Of a stretch of DNA of 23,268 nucleotides, positions 14,674-22,400 are shown piece after piece. The notes beneath the pieces are model-generated. The model made no database searches and was not told the DNA's origin. It saw only the letters and a program-made list of their open reading frames with translations. The stretch spans positions 1 to 23,268 of the forward strand of contig DAOVEE010000007.1 in the NCBI GenBank assembly GCA_030669135.1, in the 5' to 3' direction. Source of the DNA: Candidatus Bathyarchaeota archaeon. Lineage in GTDB: Archaea > Thermoproteota > Bathyarchaeia > TCS64. Position 1 is the stretch's first letter, and every line of letters starts with the position of its first letter. The position numbers and the translations under genes are program-made.

Positions 14674-15411
14674 ATGGGTAAGAAGGGACCCTCAAGGCAC
14701 CTCAAGAGACACCCAAGCCCATCCTTCTGGCCCATAAACCGGAAGAGCGGCGCATGGTCTATACGGACGAGCTCTGGGCCTCACTCGCTGCACACCTCGA
14801 TGCCCACAGGCGTCGTTCTGAGAGACGAGCTGAAATACGCGAAATCCGCGAAAGAGGCAAAGTTCATCATCAAACAAGGCAAACTAATCGTCGACGGCAA
14901 GACGCGGCTCGACGAGAGGTTCCCTGTCGGGCTGATGGACGTCATCAGCATACCAGACTCGAAGGAGTTCTTCAGGGTCCTGCCGGACCACGGAGGAAAG
15001 TTGAAGCTTCTGCCCATAACTGAAGACGACGCCAAGTACAAGCTCGTCAGGATTACTGGAAAGATGACTCAACCCGGAGGAAAGACCCAGTTGAATCTCC
15101 ACGACGGCTACAACCTAGTTGTCTCTGCGGAGGAAGACAGCTACAAGGTCAACGACGTGCTGAAGATCAAGGTCCAGGAGAAGGAGATAGTGGACCACAT
15201 CGAGTTCAAGGAGATGCAGCAGAGCATCGTAACGGGCGGTAGGAGCCAGGGCGTCCAGGGAATGATCATCGGGGTGGGCTCCGAGCCTGGTTGGAAGAAG
15301 ACATGCATCATCAGGACGGCCGAGGGAGAAGACATCAGGACTCTCGCAAGGTACGTGTTCGCGGTCGGCTCAAAAGAACCCTTGATAGCGCTGAAGGCTG
15401 GTGAAGAATGA
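14674..15411 (+). CDS. rps4e: small-subunit ribosomal protein eS4 (S4e)
   Basis: This 245-residue protein is S4e, a small-subunit protein found only in archaea and eukaryotes. The N-terminal GPSRHLKRHPSPSFWPI, the S4-type RNA-binding segment around IIKQGKLIVDGKTR, and the KOW-like segment at the C-terminus identify it. The frame is open 54 bases further upstream inside L24, but the ATG at 14674 has GGAGGAG in front and matches the family N-terminus. It overlaps L5 by four bases (ATGA). Confidence 0.96.
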   Translation: MGKKGPSRHLKRHPSPSFWPINRKSGAWSIRTSSGPHSLHTSMPTGVVLRDELKYAKSAKEAKFIIKQGKLIVDGKTRLDERFPVGLMDVISIPDSKEFFRVLPDHGGKLKLLPITEDDAKYKLVRITGKMTQPGGKTQLNLHDGYNLVVSAEEDSYKVNDVLKIKVQEKEIVDHIEFKEMQQSIVTGGRSQGVQGMIIGVGSEPGWKKTCIIRTAEGEDIRTLARYVFAVGSKEPLIALKAGEE

Positions 15412-15932
15412 TGTCGGAGAATCCCATGAAGCAGCTAAAGATAGGCAAAGTCGTCGTGAACATTTCCGTCGGCGCATCGGGGGAGCCCCTAGACAACGCA
15501 ATGACCATCTTACGGCAGATCACGGGACAGGAGCCGTGCCAGCGTGTCGCCAAGCAGACCATAAGGCAGTGGGGGATAAGACGGAGTGAGCCCATGGCGT
15601 GCCTCATCACGCTGCGAGGCGAGAGAGCAGACGCTTTCTTGCAGAGAGCCTTCCAGGCTATCAGAAACAGGTTGAACCCCCGCAGCTTCGACAAGAACGG
15701 AAACTTCGCCTTCGGGATCAGGGAGCACATCGACATTCCCGGCACCAGGTACGACCCCAACCTCGGGATAACCGGGATGGATGTCAACGTCACCTTGGAG
15801 CGGCCAGGCTACAGGGTTAGCAGAAGGAAGAGAGCCCAGTCCAAGATAGGCAGCTCCCACAGAGTGACCCCGAAGGAGTCCATGACATTCATAGCGGAGA
15901 AGTACGGGGTCAAGGTAGGTCAAGATCAATGA
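15408..15932 (+). CDS. rpl5: large-subunit ribosomal protein uL5 (L5P)
   Basis: This 174-residue protein is L5, which binds 5S rRNA and contacts the P-site tRNA. Family segments are IGKVVVNISVGASGEPL, GQEPCQRVAKQTIRQWGIRR and FGIREHIDIPGTRYDPN, with GITGMDVNVTLERPG near the end. ATG codons at 15408 and 15411 are both possible; 15408 gives the ATGA overlap with S4e. The stop overlaps the S14 start in the same way. Confidence 0.96.
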   Translation: MMSENPMKQLKIGKVVVNISVGASGEPLDNAMTILRQITGQEPCQRVAKQTIRQWGIRRSEPMACLITLRGERADAFLQRAFQAIRNRLNPRSFDKNGNFAFGIREHIDIPGTRYDPNLGITGMDVNVTLERPGYRVSRRKRAQSKIGSSHRVTPKESMTFIAEKYGVKVGQDQ

Positions 15933-16093
15933 GTAACCAGATTAAACCCAAGGAAAGGAGCTACGGCAAGGGAAGCCGTGGATGCGTAAGGTGCGGCACA
16001 AGAGACGGCCTCATTAGACGCTACGGCATAAACCTGTGCCGCCAATGCTTCCGCGAGGTAGCGGAGAAGATGGGTTTCAAGAAGTATAGGTGA
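15929..16093 (+). CDS. rps14: small-subunit ribosomal protein uS14 (S14P, zinc-binding type)
   Basis: This 54-residue gene is short but clear. The protein has two CxxC pairs, Cys19/Cys22 and Cys37/Cys40, that bind zinc in the archaeal-type S14. The closing INLCRQCFREVAEKMGF is the family signature. The ATG at 15929 overlaps the L5 stop (ATGA), and the gene ends with TGA at 16091-16093. It sits in the expected place between L5 and S8. Confidence 0.95.
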   Translation: MSNQIKPKERSYGKGSRGCVRCGTRDGLIRRYGINLCRQCFREVAEKMGFKKYR

Positions 16094-16097
16094 GAAC

Positions 16098-16481
16098 ATG
16101 GATCCTCTCGTAAACGCGTTAAACACCATCATGTCCCACGAAGGGAGGCGGAAGAACGAGTGCATCATCACACCCGCCTCCGACCTAGTGGGCAGAGTAC
16201 TCCGCCTCATACAGGGCAAAGGCTACGTGGGTGAGATAGAGTTCATCGATGATGGTAGGCAAGGCAAGATCAGGGTCCAGCTGTTCGGCAGGATAAACGA
16301 GTGTAAGGCAGTAACTCCACGGTTCAAGACCAGGGTCTTCGAGATGGAGAAGTGGGAGAAACGTTTCCTGCCCAGCAGAAACCTTGGAGTAGTGATCCTC
16401 AGCACCCCCCGGGGCATCATGGATCACAACCAGGCAAAGGAAGAGAACGTGGGCGGCGTACTGCTGGCCTACGTGTACTAG
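16098..16481 (+). CDS. rps8: small-subunit ribosomal protein uS8 (S8P)
   Basis: This 127-residue S8 protein binds helix 21 of 16S rRNA. It has the N-terminal PLVNALNTIMSHEGRRK, SDLVGRVLRLIQGKGYVGEI, and the archaeal ending GILMDH-like segment (RGIMDHNQAKEENVGG). AGGTGA at 16088-16093, overlapping the S14 stop, is its ribosome binding site. L6 follows after 12 bases. Confidence 0.96.
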   Translation: MDPLVNALNTIMSHEGRRKNECIITPASDLVGRVLRLIQGKGYVGEIEFIDDGRQGKIRVQLFGRINECKAVTPRFKTRVFEMEKWEKRFLPSRNLGVVILSTPRGIMDHNQAKEENVGGVLLAYVY

Positions 16482-16493
16482 AGGTGAATAGAC

Positions 16494-17027
16494 GTGACTG
16501 TTCAGATAGTAGAAAACTCTGTAACGGTACCCGAAGACGTAGACCTGACCCTAGATGGGCATAAGGTCGCAGTCACAGGCACCAACGGAAAGATAGAGAG
16601 AGACTTCGGCCACACGAAGTTGAACCTCGACTACCAGGAAAGGGTGCTCCGCGTATGGGCGGAGAACCCGAGAAAGAAACAGACTGCCTTAATCAACACC
16701 ATAACGAGCCATGTCAGTAACATGATCAAGGGTGTGACAGAGGGCTTCACCTACAGGCTCAAGATAGTGTTCATCCACTTCCCCATGAACTTCCAGTTTC
16801 GGGGAAACAAGATCGTGATAAACAACTTCGTGGGTGAGCAGAAGGCACGTGAGGCCAAGATTCTTGAAGGTGTACAGGTACACGTCGAAGGAGACGACAT
16901 AATCGTAACCGGGCCCGACATCGAGAAGGTGGCCCAGACAGCCGCCAACATACAGCAGTCCACGCACATCCGTAACAAGGACCTCCGCAAGTTCCTGGAC
17001 GGTATATACGTGTACAAGAAGGAGTGA
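16494..17027 (+). CDS. rpl6: large-subunit ribosomal protein uL6 (L6P)
   Basis: This 177-residue L6 protein is a two-domain rRNA-binding protein near the factor-binding site. KVAVTGTNGKIERDFGH in the first half and GDDIIVTGPDIEKVAQTAANI in the second are typical; the ending FLDGIYVYKKE is the archaeal form. The start is GTG at 16494, six bases after a perfect AGGTGA (16482-16487). No in-frame ATG is placed so well. Confidence 0.96.
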   Translation: MTVQIVENSVTVPEDVDLTLDGHKVAVTGTNGKIERDFGHTKLNLDYQERVLRVWAENPRKKQTALINTITSHVSNMIKGVTEGFTYRLKIVFIHFPMNFQFRGNKIVINNFVGEQKAREAKILEGVQVHVEGDDIIVTGPDIEKVAQTAANIQQSTHIRNKDLRKFLDGIYVYKKE

Positions 17028-17032
17028 GGCAG

Positions 17033-17626
17033 ATGAGCGACGAAAAACAGAGGTTAATGAAGCTAAGAAAGAAGATCAGCAAGAAGCGGCCCCACTTCAA
17101 ACGATTCGAGTCATGGAGGTTCGTTAGGATCAAGGACCAGTGGCGGAAGCCAAGAGGCATAGATAACAAGATGCGCACCGAGGAGTCCGGTTGGCCCAAG
17201 TCGGTCAAGGTAGGGTACAGGGGACCAACCGCCGTTAGAGGCCTCCATCCATCTGGGAAAGAAGAGGTTATGGTTTGGAACCCAGCGGACGTTGCCGGGG
17301 TGGACGCCGAAACGCAGGTCGCCCGGATCGGAGGCTCAGTAGGCGGCAGGAAGAGGGAAACAATATTAGAGAAGGCCGAGGAGCTTAACATCCGAATCCT
17401 CAACCCAGGCAAACGGGAATCTGAGGACGAGTTCGATGAGCTTGTCACAGAAGACGAGGAAGAGTTGCCCGAAGAAGACGATGAGGAAGAGATTGATCTC
17501 GAGGCTATGACCAAGAAAGAGCTGACGGCCCACGCAAAGGAGATGGGCATCAAGGTTCCCTCCAAAACTAGAAAGGCAGACATCATCGAGTTGATAGAGA
17601 ACTTCGAAGATGAGGAGGACGAATAG
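17033..17626 (+). CDS. rpl32e: large-subunit ribosomal protein eL32 (L32e) with C-terminal HeH/SAP-like extension
   Basis: This 197-residue protein is longer than the usual archaeal L32e of about 130 residues. The family part covers about residues 1-125: KRPHFKRFESWRFVRIKDQWR, KVGYRGPTAVRGLHPSG and GSVGGRKRETILEKAEEL. A strongly acidic linker (about 128-158, mostly Asp and Glu) follows. The end (159-191) reads MTKKELTAHAKEMGIKVPSK followed by TRKADIIELIENF, which resembles the helix-extension-helix (HeH/SAP/LEM-like) nucleic-acid-binding motif. I prefer the ATG at 17033 with GGAG at 17021-17024; a GTG at 17024 overlapping the L6 stop would add three residues. Acidic linker plus extra motif is the odd feature. 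Confidence 0.93.
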   Translation: MSDEKQRLMKLRKKISKKRPHFKRFESWRFVRIKDQWRKPRGIDNKMRTEESGWPKSVKVGYRGPTAVRGLHPSGKEEVMVWNPADVAGVDAETQVARIGGSVGGRKRETILEKAEELNIRILNPGKRESEDEFDELVTEDEEELPEEDDEEEIDLEAMTKKELTAHAKEMGIKVPSKTRKADIIELIENFEDEEDE

Positions 17627-17628
17627 AG

Positions 17629-18087
17629 GTGAACCTACGAAGCCAGCGAAAACTAGCCGCCAACGTACTGGGCTGCGGCGTGCACAGGGTCTGGATAGAC
17701 CCGGAGAAGGCAGGCGAGGTCAGCATGGCCATCACCAGAAAAGAGATCAGAAAGCTCGTCCACGAGAAAGCCATAAAGGCGCTCCCAGAGAACAGCCAGA
17801 GCAGGGGAAGAGCACGCGTCCTCGCCGAGAAGAAGAAGAAAGGCAGACGCATAGGTGAGGGCTCAAAGAAGGGCAAGAAGTACAGCGTCGTGTCCCGGAA
17901 GACGCGGTGGATGAACCGCATCAGGGCGCAGCGTAGGAGGCTCATGGATCTGAGAGAGCGGAGGATAATCACCGTAAGCACTTACCGAACCCTCTACAGG
18001 AAGGCTAAGGGAGGCGAGTTCAGGAGCATAGCCGAGCTCGAACGGTACATCAACGACAACAACCTGAGGAGGCGTACGTTTGGCTAA
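17629..18087 (+). CDS. rpl19e: large-subunit ribosomal protein eL19 (L19e)
   Basis: This 152-residue L19e protein is archaeal/eukaryal only and takes part in an inter-subunit bridge. The segments NLRSQRKLAANVLGCGVHRVWIDP and the highly basic middle (RVLAEKKKKGRRIGEG) followed by TRWMNRIRAQRRRLMDLRE are typical. The start is GTG at 17629, with GAGGAGG in the end of L32e at about 17612-17618 as ribosome binding site. Its last eight bases (TTGGCTAA) contain the L18 TTG start. Confidence 0.95.
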   Translation: MNLRSQRKLAANVLGCGVHRVWIDPEKAGEVSMAITRKEIRKLVHEKAIKALPENSQSRGRARVLAEKKKKGRRIGEGSKKGKKYSVVSRKTRWMNRIRAQRRRLMDLRERRIITVSTYRTLYRKAKGGEFRSIAELERYINDNNLRRRTFG

Positions 18088-18670
18088 AGGACCGCGGTAC
18101 CGCGTACCATACAGGCGCAGGCGCGAGAAGAAGACCGATTACGCCGCAAGACGGGTGCTCGCGACAGCCGACCGCCCGAGGGTCGTCGTGAGGGTATCAG
18201 GCAAAAACATACTGGTCCAGGTGGTGAGGTCCGCTATAGAGGGAGACTACGTCGTCGCGCAGACTAGCAGCAAGGAGCTCAAGAAGAGCTACGGCTGGGT
18301 GGCGAGCGGCAAGAACGTCCCAGCGGCCTACCTACTGGGGCTATTAGCAGGCAAGAAGGCCAAGGCAGCTGGCGTGGAGCACGCCATCCTGGACATGGGT
18401 CTTAAGAGAGCCACGGCAGGAAACAAGGTTTTCGCCGTGGTGAAGGGCGCGTTAGACGCCGGACTCGACGTTCCATGCGACAGCGACATTATTCCACCTC
18501 CTGAGAGGATAAACGGCAGCGTAATCGCTGAATACGCAGAGCAGATGGAAGACCCCCTCGAGTACGAGACAAGGTTCTCGGTTTATCTCCGTCGCGGACT
18601 GAGACCGGAGGCCATACAGGGCCACTTCGAGGAGGTCAAAGCACGCATAGAGGAGAATAAAATTGAGTAG
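18080..18670 (+). CDS. rpl18: large-subunit ribosomal protein uL18 (L18P)
   Basis: This 196-residue L18 protein binds 5S rRNA with L5. It begins GPRYRVPYRRRREKKTDYAARR and carries LGLLAGKKAKAAGVEHAILDMG, then PERINGSVIAEY, all typical of the archaeal form. The start is TTG at 18080, inside the end of L19e, with GAGGAGG at 18066-18072 seven bases upstream. The 8-base overlap recurs at its own end with S5. Confidence 0.95.
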   Translation: MAKGPRYRVPYRRRREKKTDYAARRVLATADRPRVVVRVSGKNILVQVVRSAIEGDYVVAQTSSKELKKSYGWVASGKNVPAAYLLGLLAGKKAKAAGVEHAILDMGLKRATAGNKVFAVVKGALDAGLDVPCDSDIIPPPERINGSVIAEYAEQMEDPLEYETRFSVYLRRGLRPEAIQGHFEEVKARIEENKIE

Positions 18671-19295
18671 AAGACGGGAGAACCCATTAGATAACTGGGT
18701 CCCAAAGACCCAGCTCGGTAGACAGGTTTACGAGGGGCAGGTCTCCTCGATATACGAGATCTTCGAGGAAGGCCACAGGATCAAGGAAGTAGAGATAGTG
18801 GACGTCCTCGTACCCGACCTCAAAGACGAGGTAATCAACATCAACCTGGTTCAGAAGCAGACAGACGCGGGTGAGTCCAGCAGGTTCACGGCCCTCGTGG
18901 CCGTCGGAAACGAGAACGGGCTCATCGGAATAGGGCTGGGTAAAGCCAAGAGAGTGAGGAACGCCATCGAGAAAGGCATCAGGCTGGCGAAGCTCAGCCT
19001 GCACCCCATTAAGATGGGCTGCGGCAGTTGGGAGTGCGACTGCGGCGAGGGACACACGCTGCCCTTCAAGGTGCGGGGAAAGGCCGGGAGCGTCGTGGTC
19101 ACGCTGCTCCCGGGGCCCCAGGGGCTTGGTCTCGTGGCCGGTGACACCGCCAAGGTCGTGCTGAAGATGTCAGGTATAAAGGACTGCTGGAGCAAGAGCA
19201 TCGGCAAGACCACAACTACCAACAGCTTCGCGTTCGCCACCTTCGAGGCGCTGAAGCAGACCATGAGCATAATGACACCCAAGGACTGGGCGTGA
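18663..19295 (+). CDS. rps5: small-subunit ribosomal protein uS5 (S5P)
   Basis: This 210-residue S5 protein shapes the mRNA path and decoding fidelity. The double-stranded-RNA-binding-like first domain holds SRFTALVAVGNENGLIGIGLGKAK. The archaeal Cys-rich stretch MGCGSWECDCGEGHTLP and the closing KTTTTNSFAFATFEALKQT complete it. The start is TTG at 18663, with AGGAG at 18651-18655 seven bases upstream and an 8-base overlap with L18 (TTGAGTAG). Confidence 0.95.
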   Translation: MSRRRENPLDNWVPKTQLGRQVYEGQVSSIYEIFEEGHRIKEVEIVDVLVPDLKDEVININLVQKQTDAGESSRFTALVAVGNENGLIGIGLGKAKRVRNAIEKGIRLAKLSLHPIKMGCGSWECDCGEGHTLPFKVRGKAGSVVVTLLPGPQGLGLVAGDTAKVVLKMSGIKDCWSKSIGKTTTTNSFAFATFEALKQTMSIMTPKDWA

Positions 19296-19774
19296 TAGGG
19301 ATGGAGAAGAAAAGCCTGCTAGCCATCAGGATAAGAGGCACCATCAACGTCTCCCAGCGGGTCGAGGACACGCTCAGGATGCTCAGGATCGACCGAAACA
19401 ACTACGCCACTCTACTAGACGATAGGCCAGACTACGCTGGAATGCTTCAAAGGGCTAAAGACTGGATCACGTGGGGCGAACCGGATCTGGAGACGATAAA
19501 GATCATGCTCGAGAAACGCGGCGAGGCCCCGGGGGGCGTCAAACTCAAAGAAGAGTACCTGAAGGAGCTGGGCTTCGAGGGGTTCAGCCAGTTGGCTGAG
19601 AAGCTACACAGCTGCGAGATGGATATAAACAAGCTTGATGGTGTCAAGCCCTTCTTCAGGCTCCACCCCCCAAAGAAGGGGTTTAAGAAGAGCGTTAAGC
19701 GACCCTACGGGAACAAGGGTGAGCTCGGGTACAGAGGCGAAGCCATCAACGAGCTTGCGAGGAGGATGTGCTAG
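19292..19774 (+). CDS. rpl30: large-subunit ribosomal protein uL30 (L30P)
   Basis: This L30 protein is about 160 residues, the archaeal length. The first strand reads LLAIRIRGTINVSQRVEDTLR, followed by the C-terminal archaeal part with HPPKKGFKKSVKRPYG. I use the GTG at 19292, which overlaps the S5 stop as GTGA and has AAGGAC upstream; the ATG at 19301 would remove three residues and has no spaced ribosome binding site. Either start gives the same function. Confidence 0.94.
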   Translation: MIGMEKKSLLAIRIRGTINVSQRVEDTLRMLRIDRNNYATLLDDRPDYAGMLQRAKDWITWGEPDLETIKIMLEKRGEAPGGVKLKEEYLKELGFEGFSQLAEKLHSCEMDINKLDGVKPFFRLHPPKKGFKKSVKRPYGNKGELGYRGEAINELARRMC

Positions 19775-19776
19775 AT

Positions 19777-20205
19777 ATGCCCCATAAACTACGCAAGGTG
19801 AGAAAGCAGAGAGGCTCAAGGTACATGGGCTGGGGGCAGGTCGGCCAGCATAGGAAAGCCGGAGGCCGCGGCGGCAAAGGCAAGGCGGGCGGAAGGAAGC
19901 ACTTCTGGATCAGAACGGTAAAGTACGAGAAGGAAAGGTACCAAAAGATTGGGTTCCTACCGCCGTCAGCCAAGAAACCCAAGGCGGCGACGATCAACGT
20001 CGGGGAGCTTGAAGACCTCGCGATGAAGGTCATCGGAGACTACGGGGTCAAGGGCGGGAACGAGCTCGACTTGAAGTCCCTCGGCATCGTTAAGCTCCTC
20101 GGGAGAGGCAGCGTAAGCGTCCCTCTCAACGTCAAGGTCGCCTACTCGACAATGAGCGCCCAAGAGAAGATTGAAGAAGCAGGCGGCTCTATCATAGAAC
20201 CGTAG
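19777..20205 (+). CDS. rpl15: large-subunit ribosomal protein uL15 (L15P)
   Basis: This 142-residue L15 protein has the archaeal Gly/Arg/Lys-rich N-terminus: KQRGSRYMGWGQVGQHRKAGG, then RGGKGKAGG. The C-terminal half has TINVGELEDLAMK and VKVAYSTMSAQEKIEEAGG. The ATG at 19777 has GGAGGA at 19761-19766 upstream; a GTG at 19768 is less likely. SecY starts 13 bases downstream. Confidence 0.95.
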   Translation: MPHKLRKVRKQRGSRYMGWGQVGQHRKAGGRGGKGKAGGRKHFWIRTVKYEKERYQKIGFLPPSAKKPKAATINVGELEDLAMKVIGDYGVKGGNELDLKSLGIVKLLGRGSVSVPLNVKVAYSTMSAQEKIEEAGGSIIEP

Positions 20206-20218
20206 AGGGACGATAGAC

Positions 20219-21634
20219 TTGCGGTTCCTGGATCTATTCAAGCCGATATCGCCATTTATACCTGAGGTCAAGCCGCCTCAGAGGAAGGTTGCCTTCAACA
20301 CTAGGCTGATGTGGACGCTGGCCGCCCTAGTCATATACCTGGTTATGTCGGAGACGCCTCTGTACGGGATTGAGACTCAAGGTGCGTCCGATCCCTATGC
20401 TATGTTGAGGATCATCTTCGCGTCTAACCGTGGCACATTGATGGAGCTTGGGATCGGCCCAATAGTCACCGCTGGTCTAATCATTCAGCTCCTCGCTGGC
20501 TCTGATATCATCTCCTTCGACAGATCCGATCCAGAGGACAGGGGTTTGTTCACCACCGCGAGCAAGTTCTTCTCCTTCATCATGGTCATAGTTCAGGCCA
20601 GCCTCTACATTATAGGGGGCGTGTATGGGGCTATAAACAGAACACAGTCGATCCTCATATTTTCTCAGCTTCTGGCCGCCGGTTTAATCTTGATGATGCT
20701 AGACGAGCTGGTTCAGAAGGGCTGGGGGATAGGGAGTGGCATCAGTCTGTTCATCGTGGCGGGTATCACTCAGAACATATGGTGGATGAGCTTCAGCATA
20801 GCTCCGTCGCCCTATGACGCCGTGGGTAGGGCCTACGGCGCCATCATCGCACTTGTACAGAGTATCATGCGTGGGTTGCCGATACAGGACTGGTTGTACA
20901 GGGCCAACTCGCCTGACATGATCGGGTTCTTGACGACCCTCGCGGTCTTTGCCATCGTTGTCTACATCGAGGGCATGAGGGTGGAGATACCCATAAGCCA
21001 CAGCAGCTACAGGGGCTACCGGAGCAGGATGCCGATAAAGCTGCTCTACGTCAGCAACATACCGGTGATCCTCGCATACGCCATGTTCGCCAACTTCCAG
21101 CTCATCGGCCAGTTCACGTGGAACAGGTGGAACACGGACAACAACCACTTCTTCTTCAACATGCTCGGCATGTACAACCAGACACAGAGCGGCGTCGCCC
21201 CCATCGGCGGGCTTGCCTACTACACTTCGTCGCCGGGAAGCCTAGGAGGGGTGATGGGTGACCCCGTGAGGGCGTTGATATACCTCTTCATAGTCGTCGG
21301 GTTCTGTGTGCTGTTCAGCATTACATGGCTGGAGATCGGCGGCCTAGGCGCCGACCAGATGGCGGAACAACTTCTGCAGTCGGGGATGCAGGTCCCCGGG
21401 TTCAGGCGAAGTAAGAAGCCTCTGGAGCTGCTGCTGAACAGGTATATCCCCACCATCACCGTGATTGGCGGCATGATAGTGGGTTGTCTGGCTGCGTTCA
21501 GCGAGTTCTTCGGCGTGTTCGGGTCGGGCATGGGCGCGCTGTTAGCCGTCAGCATACTGTACCAGTACTACCAGACCATGGTGCAGGAACAGGTCGAGGA
21601 CCTGTACCCGTTCCTGCGGAGCGCCTTCGGGTAG
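20219..21634 (+). CDS. secY: protein translocase subunit SecY
   Basis: This 471-residue protein is SecY, the pore of the Sec translocon in the cytoplasmic membrane. About ten hydrophobic segments are visible. It has the conserved N-terminal amphipathic stretch followed by TM1, the plug-region segment PLYGIETQG, the cytoplasmic loop EGMRVEIPISHSSYRGYRSR and the loop PGFRRSKKPLE in the second half. The length matches archaeal SecY. The start is TTG at 20219, with GAGGGA at about 20205-20210. It is the last gene of the ribosomal unit, which is a common place for it. A hairpin with T8 follows. Confidence 0.96.
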   Translation: MRFLDLFKPISPFIPEVKPPQRKVAFNTRLMWTLAALVIYLVMSETPLYGIETQGASDPYAMLRIIFASNRGTLMELGIGPIVTAGLIIQLLAGSDIISFDRSDPEDRGLFTTASKFFSFIMVIVQASLYIIGGVYGAINRTQSILIFSQLLAAGLILMMLDELVQKGWGIGSGISLFIVAGITQNIWWMSFSIAPSPYDAVGRAYGAIIALVQSIMRGLPIQDWLYRANSPDMIGFLTTLAVFAIVVYIEGMRVEIPISHSSYRGYRSRMPIKLLYVSNIPVILAYAMFANFQLIGQFTWNRWNTDNNHFFFNMLGMYNQTQSGVAPIGGLAYYTSSPGSLGGVMGDPVRALIYLFIVVGFCVLFSITWLEIGGLGADQMAEQLLQSGMQVPGFRRSKKPLELLLNRYIPTITVIGGMIVGCLAAFSEFFGVFGSGMGALLAVSILYQYYQTMVQEQVEDLYPFLRSAFG

Positions 21635-21649
21635 CCTCCTATTCTTTAT

Positions 21650-21683
21650 GATCTGTAGCAGGTCAGATCGTAAAATTTTTTTT
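21650..21683 (+). terminator. intrinsic-type terminator after SecY
   Basis: GATCTG (21650-21655) and CAGATC (21664-21669) form a perfect 6-bp stem with an 8-base loop. A T8 tract (21676-21683) follows six bases after the stem, and another T5 occurs near 21692. This marks the end of the ribosomal unit. Confidence 0.65.
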
Positions 21684-21721
21684 CGATACTCTTTTTCCAG
21701 TTGGCGCTATATTCATCTGCT

Positions 21722-22363
21722 ATGAAGACTGTGAAGCTCTACGACGGGGACCATTACCTCAGGGAGTTCGAGGTAGAGGTCGTGGGTGTTGATGCGTGCG
21801 GGGTCGAGCTGGATAGGACTTGCTTCTACGCGGAGGCGGGCGGTCAGGCGGGCGACACTGGTGTGTTGGGTGGTGAACGGGTCATCGACACCAAGGTCGG
21901 CGAGGACGGAGTCATTCTCCACTATATGGAGGATCCGCCGGGCTTCAAGGTGGGGGACGAAGTTGACGGAATACTTGACTGGGGGCGGCGTTACAGGATT
22001 ATGCGGCTTCACACGGCGTCCCACATCATGGAGTACTTCCTCTGGAAGCGTTACGGCTACATGAAACGCACAGGCTCGTATGTCGATGACAAGAAGGATA
22101 GGGCTGACTACGTCCACGAGGACAGGCTGGACCCGGATACCTTGAAGCTGGTGGAGTCGGACACCAACGTGTTCCTCGCGGAGGGTCACCCTGTGAAGAT
22201 AGAGGTCGACGACGAGGGTATGCGTCACTGGAGCTGCGGGCCGGTGGAGATGCTGTGCGCCGGCACCCACGTGAGGAACACGAGTGAGGTAGGGCTCATC
22301 AAGCTTAAGCGTCGGAACCCGGGGCGGGGCAGCGAGAGGGTGGAGACCAGCCTAGCAGAGTAG
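21722..22363 (+). CDS. alaX: alanyl-tRNA editing protein AlaX-M
   Basis: This 213-residue protein is a free-standing AlaX editing enzyme, which deacylates Ser-tRNA(Ala) and possibly Gly-tRNA(Ala). The Gly-rich motif FYAEAGGQAGDTG in the first half is typical of the medium-length type. The zinc ligands are HTASH (His97 and His101) and CAGTH (Cys179 and His183). The ATG at 21722 is chosen; a TTG at 21701 would add seven residues with no homology. No clear ribosome binding site is seen, so the mRNA may have a very short leader. It lies between the SecY terminator and a histidyl-tRNA synthetase with its own box. Confidence 0.92.
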   Translation: MKTVKLYDGDHYLREFEVEVVGVDACGVELDRTCFYAEAGGQAGDTGVLGGERVIDTKVGEDGVILHYMEDPPGFKVGDEVDGILDWGRRYRIMRLHTASHIMEYFLWKRYGYMKRTGSYVDDKKDRADYVHEDRLDPDTLKLVESDTNVFLAEGHPVKIEVDDEGMRHWSCGPVEMLCAGTHVRNTSEVGLIKLKRRNPGRGSERVETSLAE

Positions 22364-22371
22364 CAATATTT

Positions 22372-22379
22372 TCATATAC
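22372..22379 (+). promoter_or_regulatory. putative TATA box for histidyl-tRNA synthetase
   Basis: TCATATAC is centred about 25-26 bases before the ATG at 22401, which is the spacing for a leaderless archaeal transcript. No ribosome binding site occurs between them, which agrees with a leaderless mRNA. Confidence 0.5.
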
Positions 22380-22400
22380 TGTGCCTTCTTTATCAGCCAC

